From: Aquamicrobium aerolatum DSM 21857
GTDB lineage: Bacteria; Pseudomonadota; Alphaproteobacteria; Rhizobiales; Rhizobiaceae
Length of the DNA stretch: 64,000 bases
Assembly (NCBI RefSeq): GCF_900113935.1
Contig: NZ_FORF01000012.1
Coordinates: forward strand, 79,474-143,473
Direction of reading: 5' to 3'
This document shows positions 16,994 through 25,990 of the stretch, piece after piece; positions within the stretch are counted from its first letter, which is position 1; each line of letters begins with the position of its first letter. The notes under the pieces are model-generated. The model had not been told where the DNA came from and ran no database searches. It worked only from the letters and a program-made list of their open reading frames with translations. The translations under genes were made by a program, and so were the position numbers.

Positions 16994-19900
16994 TCATGCC
17001 TTTTCGGCAATTCTCGCCAATTGCGTCATCACGACAGCAGAACCGGCGAGGCGCTTTTGCGCGCTCGGCCAGTCCCGCATCAGCACAATGCTGTGGTCCG
17101 GCCTGATCTTGGCCAACGAACCCTGCTCGCTGATGAATTTCACCAGACCGGCAGGTTCCGGGAACGTCTTGTTGCGGAAGTGCAGGACGATTCCCTTCGG
17201 GCCGGCGTCGAGCTTTTCAACCTGGGCCTTGCGGCACAGCGCCTTGATGAACACGATCTTCAGCAGGTGATCGACTTCTTCCGGCATCGGGCCAAACCGA
17301 TCGATGAATTCTGCGCCGAAGCCGTCGATCTCTTCTGTCGTCTCCAGTTCCGAGAGGCGACGATAGAGAGCAAGGCGCAGCTGGAGGTCGGGAACGTAGG
17401 ATTCCGGGATCATCACAGCAGTGCCAATGGTGATCTGCGGCGACCAGCTGCCGTCTCCAGCCTCCGCATCCCCCTTCATCTCAGCGACTGCTTCTTCCAG
17501 CATCTGCTGATAGAGCTCGAAGCCGACCTCCTTGATGTGACCGGATTGCTCATCCCCCAAAAGGTTGCCCGCGCCGCGTATATCGAGGTCATGGCTCGCC
17601 AGCTGGAAGCCTGCACCGAGCGTGTCGAGAGATTGCAGAACCTTCAACCGCCGCTCGGCGAGTTTCGTCATCATCTTCTTGGCGGGCAATGTGAACAGGG
17701 CATAGGCCCGCAACTTCGAACGCCCAACCCGACCGCGCAGCTGATACAGCTGTGATAGTCCGAACATATCCGCACGGTGCACGATCATCGTGTTTGCGGT
17801 CGGGATATCCAGACCTGACTCCACGATGGTCGTCGACAGCAGCACGTCATATTGGCCGTCGTAGAAGGCATTCATGATGTCGTCGAGTTCGGTGGCGGCC
17901 AGCTGACCGTGGGCGGTCGCCACTTTTAGCTCGGGCACCTGCTCCGCCAGAAACTGCTTGATTTCCGCCAGATCGGCGATGCGCGGCACCACATAAAAGC
18001 TCTGCCCGCCACGATAGCGCTCGCGCAGAAGCGTCTCGCGCACCACCAGCGGATCGAACGGCGAGATGAACGTGCGCACGGCCATCCGGTCTACCGGTGG
18101 CGTGGTAATCAGGGACAATTCCCGCACGCCCGTCAGCGCAAGCTGCAAGGTGCGCGGGATAGGCGTCGCGGACAGCGTCAAGACGTGAACGTCGGTTTTC
18201 AGCTCCTTGAGCCGTTCCTTGTGCTTGACGCCGAAATGCTGCTCCTCGTCGATGATCAGCAGCCCAAGGTTCTTGAAGCTGACGGCAGAACCAAGCAGCG
18301 CATGTGTTCCGACCACAATGTCGACGGTTCCCTCGGCCATGCCCTTCTTAGTTTCGTTCAGTTCCTTGGCCGTCACCAGCCGCGATGCCTGACGAACATT
18401 GATTGGCAGCCCGGCAAAACGCTGACTGAAAGTGCGGAAATGCTGACGTGCCAACAACGTGGTTGGCACCACCACCGCCACCTGAAAGCCTTCCATGGCG
18501 GCGAGGAACGCAGCGCGAAGTGCAACCTCCGTCTTGCCGAAACCGACGTCACCGCAAATGAGTCGGTCCATCGGCCTTCCAGCGGCAAGATCGTCGGCCA
18601 CCGCGTCAATCGCGTTCTGCTGGTCCTCGGTCTCGTCGTAAGGAAAGCGCGCCGCGAATTCACCGTAGACGCCGTCTGGCGGCATGATAACAGGAGCTGG
18701 ACGCATCTGCCGCTCGGCCGCAATCGCGATCAGCTGGCCAGCCATCTCCAGCAGGCGGCGCTTGAGCTTGGCTTTGCGCGATTGCCACGCCACGCCGCCG
18801 AGCTTGTCGAGGGCGATCTCGGCAGAATCCGAGCCAAAACGCGACAAAAGCTCAATATTTTCTACCGGCAGGAACAGCCGGTCGTCGCCGGCATAGACCA
18901 GTTCAAGGCAATCGTGCGGCGCGCCAGCGGCTTCGATCGTGCGCAGTCCGACGAATCGTCCGATGCCGTGATCGGCGTGAACCACGACATCGCCAGCCGA
19001 CAATGCCGACACTTCCGCAATGAAATCAGAAGCTTTCTTGCGTTTTTTACCACGACGGATGAGACGATCGCCGAGAATATCCTGCTCGGCGACGATGACC
19101 ATGTCAGCGGTCTGGAACCCGGCTTCCAACGGAAGCACGGCAAGGCTCGCCTCTCCGGCCTTCAGCTTCGCAACTTCATCGAGCGACGCGACGTTCTTCA
19201 GATTTCCGAGACCATGCTCAACCAGCACCTGCGAGAGGCGGTCGAGAGAACCTTCGCTCCACCCGGCGACGATCACCCGGCGACCAGCTGCGCGCAGGTC
19301 CGCGATGTAGTTCACCGCATGTTCGAACACATTCGCATTGGGATCGGCGCGTTCTTCAGCAAAGCTGCGTCCGGCAGAAGCTCCGGCGTGGCGCAGCGCC
19401 CTGCCACTTGTTTCGGGAACCTCAAACGGGGTCAGTTCGGCGTAGACGCGCTCGGCAGCAAGCTTTTCGACCTCTTCTGTCGAAAGGTACAAGTGATTGG
19501 GCGCAACCGGCTTGTAGGGCACAGAATCGGCAAACGATCCTGCCTGCTGGCGCGTGCGCGCTTCATAGTGGTCAACGATCAGCGCGTGACGCTCACCAAG
19601 AGCTTCCTTTGCGAGATAATCGAAAATGATTGGAGCATCAGGCAGATAGTCGAAAATCGTCTCCAGTCGCTCGTAAAAGAGCGGCAGCCAGTGCTCCATG
19701 CCTGCAAAGCGACGCCCTTCGCTGATCGCCGCATACAGCGCATCGTCACGTTGAGGCGCGCCAAACGCCTCGATATAGGCACGGCGAAAGCGCGAAATCG
19801 ATTCGGGCGTCAGTGAAACTTCGCTCATCGGCTTGAGCGAGAACTGCTGGCGCTGACCCGTCGTGCGCTGTGTCGCGACCTCAAAGGCGCGGACCGATTC

Positions 19901-20476
19901 CAGCGTGTCGCCAAAGAAGTCGAGGCGCAGCGGCTCGCCGCCTGGAGCATAGACGTCGAGAATGCCACCGCGCACAGCGAACTCGCCAACGTCACGCACC
20001 GTGGGCACGCGCTCAAAGCCAGCAGTATCGAGCCGACCGGCCAGAACGTTCATGTCGATCTGATTGCCGGGCTTGGCAACGATGGCCTGCGCTGCCATCT
20101 CATCGGCCGGTGGCATCCGCTGCAGCAGGGCGTTGGCACTGACCAGAACGACGGCGCGGTGCGGCTTGTCGCGCAGGGCGACCATGGCGGCCATCGCATC
20201 CAGACGGCGGGCCGCCGCATCGGCGCCCGGAGACACGCGGTCGTAAGGCAGGCAGTCCCACGCCGGCAGTTCTAGCACCGGCAGGCCAGGCGATACGAAG
20301 GCGAGCGTTTCCGCGATTGCCGGCAACCGCTGGCCGTCGCGGACGACGAATATCAGCGGTTTGTCACCAAGGTCTGCCGCGACAGCGGCGAGCGCGAACG
20401 CTTCATAACCGTCTGCCACGCTGTCGATAGTGGCTGCGCCGGTTGCGGGCAGGCGAATGGGCTGGATCAGTTTCAT
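16994..20476 (-). CDS. mfd: transcription-repair coupling factor
   Basis: DNA translocase (1160 aa) that removes stalled RNA polymerase from lesions and recruits UvrA. The order is UvrB-like N terminus, RNA-polymerase interaction domain (around residues 490-560, beginning SALSAGDVVVHADHGIGRFVGL), RecG-like helicase domains with Walker A GDVGFGKTE (Lys648) and Walker B DEEQHFGVKHKE, the TRG motif region (QLRGRVGRSKLRAYALF) and a C-terminal domain. Length matches the family (E. coli 1148). It starts 6 bases after the sdhE stop codon, a pairing conserved in rhizobia, and shares the mfd-sdhE//recG layout of the order. Confidence 0.98.
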   Translation of the reverse strand: MKLIQPIRLPATGAATIDSVADGYEAFALAAVAADLGDKPLIFVVRDGQRLPAIAETLAFVSPGLPVLELPAWDCLPYDRVSPGADAAARRLDAMAAMVALRDKPHRAVVLVSANALLQRMPPADEMAAQAIVAKPGNQIDMNVLAGRLDTAGFERVPTVRDVGEFAVRGGILDVYAPGGEPLRLDFFGDTLESVRAFEVATQRTTGQRQQFSLKPMSEVSLTPESISRFRRAYIEAFGAPQRDDALYAAISEGRRFAGMEHWLPLFYERLETIFDYLPDAPIIFDYLAKEALGERHALIVDHYEARTRQQAGSFADSVPYKPVAPNHLYLSTEEVEKLAAERVYAELTPFEVPETSGRALRHAGASAGRSFAEERADPNANVFEHAVNYIADLRAAGRRVIVAGWSEGSLDRLSQVLVEHGLGNLKNVASLDEVAKLKAGEASLAVLPLEAGFQTADMVIVAEQDILGDRLIRRGKKRKKASDFIAEVSALSAGDVVVHADHGIGRFVGLRTIEAAGAPHDCLELVYAGDDRLFLPVENIELLSRFGSDSAEIALDKLGGVAWQSRKAKLKRRLLEMAGQLIAIAAERQMRPAPVIMPPDGVYGEFAARFPYDETEDQQNAIDAVADDLAAGRPMDRLICGDVGFGKTEVALRAAFLAAMEGFQVAVVVPTTLLARQHFRTFSQRFAGLPINVRQASRLVTAKELNETKKGMAEGTVDIVVGTHALLGSAVSFKNLGLLIIDEEQHFGVKHKERLKELKTDVHVLTLSATPIPRTLQLALTGVRELSLITTPPVDRMAVRTFISPFDPLVVRETLLRERYRGGQSFYVVPRIADLAEIKQFLAEQVPELKVATAHGQLAATELDDIMNAFYDGQYDVLLSTTIVESGLDIPTANTMIVHRADMFGLSQLYQLRGRVGRSKLRAYALFTLPAKKMMTKLAERRLKVLQSLDTLGAGFQLASHDLDIRGAGNLLGDEQSGHIKEVGFELYQQMLEEAVAEMKGDAEAGDGSWSPQITIGTAVMIPESYVPDLQLRLALYRRLSELETTEEIDGFGAEFIDRFGPMPEEVDHLLKIVFIKALCRKAQVEKLDAGPKGIVLHFRNKTFPEPAGLVKFISEQGSLAKIRPDHSIVLMRDWPSAQKRLAGSAVVMTQLARIAEKA

Positions 20477-20482
20477 CTGCGA

Positions 20483-20770
20483 TCAGACGTTGACGCTACT
20501 GCGATAGGACAGGATCTTGGCAAAGATGGGGGTATCATGACGCGCGGGAACCGAAGTTTCTCCAGTCACCCATTTCAGGATGTCGGCATCGGACTCAGCC
20601 ATGAAATCCTCGTAGATCGAAAGCTCGTCGTCAGTCAGCCGATCAATCTCCGCATCCACGAATGAGCCGAGAATGAGGTCGACTTCGCGCATGCCGCGAT
20701 GCCAGGAACGGAAGAATGCCTTGCGGCGGCGAGTGTCGAGGTCCGCGCTGGACCGCAATGTTCCGGTCAT
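20483..20770 (-). CDS. sdhE: FAD assembly factor SdhE (succinate dehydrogenase assembly)
   Basis: Small protein (95 aa) of the SdhE/SDHAF2 family that promotes covalent attachment of FAD to the succinate dehydrogenase flavoprotein. The signature is RRRKAFFRSWHRGMREVDLI with the invariant RG, followed by LTDDELSIYEDFMAESDADILKWVTG. The ATG at 20770 has AAGGG about ten bases upstream; the frame is open further upstream but without support. It overlaps nothing and leads directly into mfd. The divergent recG gene begins 96 bases away. Confidence 0.93.
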   Translation of the reverse strand: MTGTLRSSADLDTRRRKAFFRSWHRGMREVDLILGSFVDAEIDRLTDDELSIYEDFMAESDADILKWVTGETSVPARHDTPIFAKILSYRSSVNV

Positions 20771-20865
20771 AAACAAAAACCCTTGTGGATGAAGTCGGCA
20801 TATAGCGGGTGTCGGCGGCAATGTCAGCCTTTGCGGACACACTCTCCCGACATAAGCTTGGCGTC

Positions 20866-22974
20866 ATGCGCCCTTCTCTTCTCGATCCCCTTTTCGCTCC
20901 TGCCACGACCCTCGACGGCATCGGCCCGAAAGTGTCGGCGCTGCTTGCCAAAGTTTTGCCCTTCGACACGACAGGTCGGGAAGTGCGGGTCGGCGATCTG
21001 CTGTTCGTCCTGCCACATACGATGATTGACAGGCGCAAGCGCTATCCCATCGCTGAAGCGCCAGAAAACGCAGTGGTCACGCTGGAGGTCAGCATCGACT
21101 ATCACCAGCCCGCGCCACAGGGAAATCGCTCCGCTCCGTATCGCATCTTTGCCCATGACGATTCCGGCGAGATCGCGCTGACCTTCTTCCGAGCCAAGGG
21201 GGACTGGCTGACCAAGGCTGTGCCGGAAGGCGCACGCATGATCGTCTCGGGCCGTATCGAGTGGTTCAACGGGCGGGCGTCGATGGTTCATCCCGACCAT
21301 ATGGTGCCCGCCGACAGGGCCGGCGATCTGCCTGCCGTGGAACCGGTCTATCCGCTCACGGCAGGTCTGTCGTCGAAAGTACTGCGAAAGGCGGTTGCCG
21401 CCTCTGTCAATCGCCTGCCCGAGCTTCCTGAGTGGCTGGACCCGACACTGATGACCCGCCATTCGTTTCCTTCGATCCGCATGGCGCTCCACCGCGTGAA
21501 CACACCTGACGATCCACTCGACATCAATCCTGACAGTGCAGCGTGGCGACGGTTGGCATATGACGAGCTTTTGGCGGGGCAACTTGCGCTGGCGCTGGTG
21601 CGCGCCCGTGTTCGGCGCAATGCAGGCCGCGCGCTGACAGGCGACGGCCGGATCGAGAAGCAGGTCCGTGCAGCGCTGCCCTACTCGCTCACACACTCTC
21701 AGGAGCAGGCGCTCGTCGAAATTCATGGCGATCTTGAATTGCCAAAGCGGATGCTGCGGCTATTGCAGGGAGATGTCGGGGCTGGAAAGACCGTAGTTGC
21801 GCTGCTGACTGCGGCGCGTGCTGCTGAGGCTGGCGGACAGACGGCTCTGATGGCGCCCACCGAAATACTTGCTCGCCAGCATCTGGCAACCATTGCGCCA
21901 CTGGCCGCGAAAGCCGGATTGCGGGCCGCCGTTCTCACCGGACGCGAAAAGGGACGCGAACGCACCGAGATCCTGCGTGCGGTGGCCGCCGGGGAAATCG
22001 ACATCCTCATCGGCACCCATGCCCTGTTCCAAGACACCGTGGTGTTTCATGACCTGGTGCTGGCGATCGTCGACGAACAACATCGCTTCGGGGTCCATCA
22101 GCGGCTGGCAATTTCCGCGAAAGGCGACGCCGTCGACATGCTGGTGATGACGGCGACACCGATTCCGCGGACGCTGGTGTTGACCGCCTTCGGCGACATG
22201 GATGTATCGCGCCTGACGGAAAAGCCGGCAGGTCGTCGTCCTATCCAGACCGTCACATTGCCGATGGAGCGGCTACCGGACCTGGTCCAGCGAATCCGAA
22301 GCGCCGTCGGCGACGGGCAGAAAGTCTACTGGATTTGTCCGCTTGTCGAAGAATCAGAAGAGATCAAGCTGATGTCAGCCGAAGATCGGCACGCATCGCT
22401 AGCATCTGTTTTTGGCAAATCCGTCGGTCTCATCCACGGGCGAATGAACGGCGGCGACAAGGATGAGGCGATGCGCGCCTTCAAGGATGGCGACACGCGC
22501 ATCTTGGTCGGCACCACCGTTGTGGAGGTGGGAGTCGATGTTCCTGACGCGACGATCATCGTCATCGAACACGCGGAACGCTTCGGGCTTGCACAGTTGC
22601 ATCAGTTGCGCGGACGGGTCGGGCGCGGCGACAAGGCGTCAACCTGTGTGCTGCTCTACAAGGAACCGCTGGGGTTGGTCGCAAAACAGCGCCTGTCGGT
22701 GATGCGAGAGACGGAAGATGGCTTCAGGATCTCCGAAGAAGATCTGAAGCTGCGCGGCGAAGGCGAGCTTCTTGGCACCCGCCAGTCCGGCACACCCGGA
22801 TTTCGTGTTGCACAAGTGGAGCGACACGGCGACCTCCTGGAAATCGCCCGCGACGATGCGAGGTTGATTCTCGAACGCGACCCCGAATTGTCATCGCCAC
22901 GCGGTCAAGCGCTGCGCGTGCTGCTCTATCTCTACGGGCGCGACGATTCGATCCGCTTGCTGCGCGCCGGCTGA
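20866..22974 (+). CDS. recG: ATP-dependent DNA helicase RecG
   Basis: Monomeric helicase (702 aa) that reverses stalled forks and processes branched DNA. The N-terminal wedge/OB domain contains FFRAKGDWLTKAVPEGARMIVSGRIEWF. The helicase core has Walker A GDVGAGKTV, the DEQH box (DEQHRFGV), motif III TATPIPRTL, motif V GTTVVEVGVDVPDAT and motif VI QLRGRVGRG. The start MRPSLLDPLF at 20866 matches the usual rhizobial N terminus; longer in-frame ATGs at 20809 and 20821 exist, and no start has a strong ribosome-binding site. Its stop codon lies two bases from the ccdA stop on the other strand. Confidence 0.97.
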   Translation: MRPSLLDPLFAPATTLDGIGPKVSALLAKVLPFDTTGREVRVGDLLFVLPHTMIDRRKRYPIAEAPENAVVTLEVSIDYHQPAPQGNRSAPYRIFAHDDSGEIALTFFRAKGDWLTKAVPEGARMIVSGRIEWFNGRASMVHPDHMVPADRAGDLPAVEPVYPLTAGLSSKVLRKAVAASVNRLPELPEWLDPTLMTRHSFPSIRMALHRVNTPDDPLDINPDSAAWRRLAYDELLAGQLALALVRARVRRNAGRALTGDGRIEKQVRAALPYSLTHSQEQALVEIHGDLELPKRMLRLLQGDVGAGKTVVALLTAARAAEAGGQTALMAPTEILARQHLATIAPLAAKAGLRAAVLTGREKGRERTEILRAVAAGEIDILIGTHALFQDTVVFHDLVLAIVDEQHRFGVHQRLAISAKGDAVDMLVMTATPIPRTLVLTAFGDMDVSRLTEKPAGRRPIQTVTLPMERLPDLVQRIRSAVGDGQKVYWICPLVEESEEIKLMSAEDRHASLASVFGKSVGLIHGRMNGGDKDEAMRAFKDGDTRILVGTTVVEVGVDVPDATIIVIEHAERFGLAQLHQLRGRVGRGDKASTCVLLYKEPLGLVAKQRLSVMRETEDGFRISEEDLKLRGEGELLGTRQSGTPGFRVAQVERHGDLLEIARDDARLILERDPELSSPRGQALRVLLYLYGRDDSIRLLRAG

Positions 22975-22976
22975 AG

Positions 22977-23750
22977 TCAGCCGAGCGTTCCCAGTACGGG
23001 GAACGTTTCGAGCAGCCAAAACGATGCCGCCTGGATGCCGCCGGTGAGGAAGAGAACACCGGCAATGACCAGAAGCGCGCCCATGATTCGTTCAACCTTG
23101 CCCAGATGGAGGCGGAAGCGCTGCAGAAAACGCATGAATGCGCCGGAAAACAACGCTGCCAGCAGAAATGGTATCCCGAGCCCAAGCGAATATGCAGCCA
23201 GCAGCAGCGCGCCGTCGCTGACAGTGGCGCTGCCACCGGCCAGGGTAAGAATCGGACCAAGGACCGGGCCGATGCAGGGCGTCCAGCCAAATGCGAAGGC
23301 CAGGCCCATTACATAAGCGGCGGCGGCGCTCGCAGGCTTGCCGCCCGGCTGGAAACGCGCTTCGCGCGACAACAGCGGTATGCGCAAGATGCCAAGAAAA
23401 TTCAGTCCCATCAGGATGATGAGCACGCCGGCGACCATTGCCAGCTCCTGCTGCCACATCCGCAGCAATCCGCCGATCGTCGAGGCACCCGCGCCCAGCG
23501 CCGTGAACACGGTGGAAAAACCAAGCACAAACGCAACAGATGCTGTCATCAACGCCAGCCGTGGCGCCGTGCCAACTACCGCCGCTGTCCCGTCACCCTG
23601 CTTGATCAGGCCAGGATCGCGACGGAAATCATCCATGGAGACGCCAGCCATATAGCACAGATAGGGCGGCACGAGCGGAAGCACGCAAGGCGAGAGGAAA
23701 GAGAGCGCCCCTGCTCCGATCGCGCTGATATAACTGACATCAATCGCCAT
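22977..23750 (-). CDS. ccdA: cytochrome c biogenesis protein CcdA
   Basis: Inner-membrane thiol reductant carrier (257 aa, six helices) that passes electrons from cytoplasmic thioredoxin to periplasmic thiols for cytochrome c maturation. The redox cysteines are Cys22 in SFLSPCVLPL and Cys159 in GWTPCIGPVLGP, the two conserved proline-flanked sites of the DsbD/CcdA family. The ATG at 23750 (MAIDVSYI) has GGGAAG upstream. It is tail-to-tail with recG with only two bases between stop codons and no terminator, so the transcripts overlap. No other ccm genes are nearby. Confidence 0.93.
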   Translation of the reverse strand: MAIDVSYISAIGAGALSFLSPCVLPLVPPYLCYMAGVSMDDFRRDPGLIKQGDGTAAVVGTAPRLALMTASVAFVLGFSTVFTALGAGASTIGGLLRMWQQELAMVAGVLIILMGLNFLGILRIPLLSREARFQPGGKPASAAAAYVMGLAFAFGWTPCIGPVLGPILTLAGGSATVSDGALLLAAYSLGLGIPFLLAALFSGAFMRFLQRFRLHLGKVERIMGALLVIAGVLFLTGGIQAASFWLLETFPVLGTLG

Positions 23751-23824
23751 TGCTTCCCGCCAATTCCAATCTTTCAGTCTGCCGCACCTATAGCCGCACG
23801 GTCGCGATGAGGCCAAATCACTAG

Positions 23825-23857
23825 TCTGTGGCTAACCGTCGCTGAGTTAGCCACAGA
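23825..23857. repeat. 12-base inverted repeat between ccdA and tRNA-Lys
   Basis: TCTGTGGCTAAC (23825-23836) and GTTAGCCACAGA (23846-23857) form a perfect 12-bp stem with a 9-base loop. It is about 75 bases upstream of ccdA and 80 bases before the tRNA. Neither strand has a T-run, so it does not look like a simple terminator. Confidence 0.6.
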
Positions 23858-23937
23858 AAGCTCACTTTTACCGGTTGACCGAAGAAATCTGGCTCCCTAT
23901 GTTCCGGCCACTTTCGAAGCAGATCAATCGCTTCCGT

Positions 23938-24013
23938 GATCGCGTAGCTCAGTCGGTAGAGCATTCGACTTTTAATCGAATGGTCGTGGGTTCGAGTCCC
24001 ACCGCGATCACCA
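23938..24013 (+). tRNA. tRNA-Lys (anticodon UUU)
   Basis: Full cloverleaf: acceptor stem GATCGCG/CGCGATC, D arm GCTC...GAGC, anticodon stem TTCGA/TCGAA with loop CTTTTAA (anticodon TTT), variable loop, T arm GTGGG-TTCGAGT-CCCAC, discriminator A and an encoded CCA. It is 76 bases long. No integrase or duplicated 3' end is seen nearby, so there is no sign that it serves as an attachment site. Confidence 0.97.
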
Positions 24014-24164
24014 TCCCTCCACTCCCCATGGGCGAGCCTCGCTTCCTTTAATTTTGCTGGCATGACATTCCGGCATTCATTAATGGGAACATTCGGCACG
24101 CGTGGCCGTTTTAGAGCAAATAGGGCAACGTTTGCTCTATGCGCTGATCCAAGGGAGATCGAGC

Positions 24165-24719
24165 ATGATCAAGATTATTTCCAGTGTGTGCGCTGCGGCC
24201 ATGCTGACACTGCCCTTCGCTACGGGCGTGATGGCCATGCCGAAAGCGGCTCCTTCGTCGGTATCGCCAATTATTTTGGCTCAGTCATCGTCGCCGGGTG
24301 GTGACGGACAGAGCGGACAGCCACGGATACGTCGTGACTGGGATGGCGGACGAGATCGCGGCGAATGGCGCGACCGTGGTGAGTGGCGTGATCGTGGCGA
24401 ATGGCGCGACCGCCGCGACTGGCGAGACGCCCGGGATCGACCACGCGGTGAAGCCTATTACCGGGGCTATCGGGGCTATCGAGATCCAAGGCCGGGATAC
24501 CGCAGACACGGTGATTTTTGGTTCCCGCCTGCAGCCTTCATAGCTGGCGCTATTCTGGGCGGAGCGATGACGGCCCAGGAGCCGCCAATCCGCTATCGTC
24601 CGCGCGGCAACGATCACGTCAGCTGGTGCTATAATCGCTACAAGTCGTATCGCGCTTCGGACAATACTTTCCAGCCCTACAATGGCCCGCGCCGACAGTG
24701 CCAGTCGCCTTACGGCTGA
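24165..24719 (+). CDS. BA14K-family exported protein with Arg/Asp/Gly/Trp repeats
   Basis: Exported protein of 184 aa. After a signal peptide ([24 protein letters not shown]) comes a low-complexity region with tandem DRGEWR units (encoded around 24350-24420) and Tyr/Arg-rich repeats. A hydrophobic segment [16 protein letters not shown] precedes the C-terminal BA14K block [20 protein letters not shown] ending in RRQCQSPYG. The BA14K antigen of Brucella is lectin-like; homologues are widespread envelope proteins in rhizobia, of poorly known function. GGGAG lies seven bases before the ATG at 24165. An inverted repeat TAGAGCAAA/TTTGCTCTA (24112-24139) sits upstream and a terminator follows. Confidence 0.88.
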   Translation: MIKIISSVCAAAMLTLPFATGVMAMPKAAPSSVSPIILAQSSSPGGDGQSGQPRIRRDWDGGRDRGEWRDRGEWRDRGEWRDRRDWRDARDRPRGEAYYRGYRGYRDPRPGYRRHGDFWFPPAAFIAGAILGGAMTAQEPPIRYRPRGNDHVSWCYNRYKSYRASDNTFQPYNGPRRQCQSPYG

Positions 24720-24740
24720 TTTAACTGTCATGGAGACCTG

Positions 24741-24770
24741 AAAGGCCTGCCATCGTGCAGGCCTTTTTTT
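24741..24770 (+). terminator. intrinsic terminator after the BA14K gene
   Basis: AAAGGCCTGC (24741-24750), loop CATCGT, GCAGGCCTTT (24757-24766) running into eight T. A strong plus-strand terminator 21 bases after the stop codon. Confidence 0.93.
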
Positions 24771-24859
24771 CATGAGGAGAGCCCACAAAAATCAGTCATG
24801 CATCACCTTAAGAGCCAAGATTAATTGACTGATATACATGATGTTTTCGAGGCTCACCG

Positions 24860-25990
24860 TCAAAGGGGCGGCAAGTCACCTGCATCCCAGGCTGCAGTGA
24901 TCACCTGCGCACGGGTCGCAAAACACCCGGCCTCGATGGCGGCACGAATGTCGGCCATCAGACTCTGATAATAGGCAAGATTGTTCCAGGTCAGCAGCAT
25001 GCCGCCGAGCGCCTCGCCTGACTTGACCAGATGATGGAGATAGGCGCGCGAATAGTCGCGCGCAGCGGGGCAGTCGCTCTCTTCATCGAGCGGGCGGTGA
25101 TCTTCGGCATGACGCGCATTGCGCAGATTGACCTTGCCGCGGCGTGTGTAGGCGAGACCATGGCGACCAGCGCGCGTCGGCATCACGCAATCGAACATGT
25201 CGATGCCCCGCGCCACCGATTTCAGCATGTCGTCGGGCGTGCCGACCCCCATCAGATAGCGCGGCTTGTCGTGCGGCAACACAGGACAGGTCACGTCCAG
25301 CATCTCCAGCATGACCTCCTGCGGCTCCCCGACGGCAAGGCCACCGACAGCGTAGCCCTTCAGGTCCATCGCCTTCAGCGCCTCCGCCGAGCGCTCGCGC
25401 AAGGCTGCGTTGTCACCACCCTGAACGATGCCGAACATGGCCTTGCCGCGCTGGTCGCCGAAAGCCACCTTGCAGCGCTCGGCCCAGCGCAGCGACAGTT
25501 CCATCGCGCGGGCCATGTCCTTTTCCGTGGTCGGCAACGCGACGCATTCGTCCAGCTGCATCTGGATGTCGGAATCAAGCAGACCCTGAATTTCAATCGA
25601 ACGTTCCGGCGACATTTCGTATTTCGCGCCGTCGATATGCGAACGGAAGGTGACGCCCTGCTCATTTAGCTTGCGCAGTTTTGCCAGCGACATCACCTGA
25701 AAGCCGCCGGAATCAGTCAGGATCGGTCCCGACCAGCCGCCGAATTCGTGCAGGCCGCCCAGCCGCGCCACCCGCTCGGCGCCGGGGCGCAGCATCAGAT
25801 GATACGTGTTGCCCAGAATGATGTCGGCACCGAGGTCGCGAACCTGGTCCATATACATCGCCTTGACCGTCCCACCGGTGCCGACTGGCATGAAGGCCGG
25901 CGTGCGAATGGTGCCGCGCGGCATCGAGATCTCGCCACGGCGCGCCTTGCCGTCCGTCGCCAGCAGCTTGAAGGTAAAGTTTTCGCTCAA
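24860..25990 (-). CDS. tgt: tRNA-guanine transglycosylase (queuine tRNA-ribosyltransferase)
   Basis: Base-exchange enzyme (376 aa) that puts preQ1 into position 34 of GUN-anticodon tRNAs. The catalytic residues are present: general base Asp93 in [11 protein letters not shown] and nucleophile Asp267 in [12 protein letters not shown]; the substrate pocket GGLAVGEP is intact. The zinc site is not: where E. coli has Cys302, Cys304, Cys307 and His333, this protein has Ser305, Cys307, Ala310 and Asn336 (in [11 protein letters not shown] and [10 protein letters not shown]). The fold-defining [10 protein letters not shown] block is kept, so the gene does not look decayed. Its ATG overlaps the queA stop by four bases (ATGA), showing coupling within the queuosine pathway. 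Confidence 0.96.
   Translation of the reverse strand: MSENFTFKLLATDGKARRGEISMPRGTIRTPAFMPVGTGGTVKAMYMDQVRDLGADIILGNTYHLMLRPGAERVARLGGLHEFGGWSGPILTDSGGFQVMSLAKLRKLNEQGVTFRSHIDGAKYEMSPERSIEIQGLLDSDIQMQLDECVALPTTEKDMARAMELSLRWAERCKVAFGDQRGKAMFGIVQGGDNAALRERSAEALKAMDLKGYAVGGLAVGEPQEVMLEMLDVTCPVLPHDKPRYLMGVGTPDDMLKSVARGIDMFDCVMPTRAGRHGLAYTRRGKVNLRNARHAEDHRPLDEESDCPAARDYSRAYLHHLVKSGEALGGMLLTWNNLAYYQSLMADIRAAIEAGCFATRAQVITAAWDAGDLPPL

Noticed and set aside
18185..19816. 543-codon open frame antisense to mfd
   Set aside because: Shadow of mfd; no recognisable domain.
23938..24013. tRNA-Lys as a mobile-element attachment site
   Set aside because: No integrase gene and no duplicated tRNA 3' end were seen nearby.
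23821..24099. Open frame of 92 codons on the minus strand containing GGTRTHDHSIKSRMLYRLSYAI
   Set aside because: It is the antisense of tRNA-Lys, a well-known kind of spurious protein prediction.
24350..24480. Short tandem repeats that could suggest a CRISPR-like array
   Set aside because: They are in-frame codon repeats within the BA14K protein; units are about 18 bases with no spacers.
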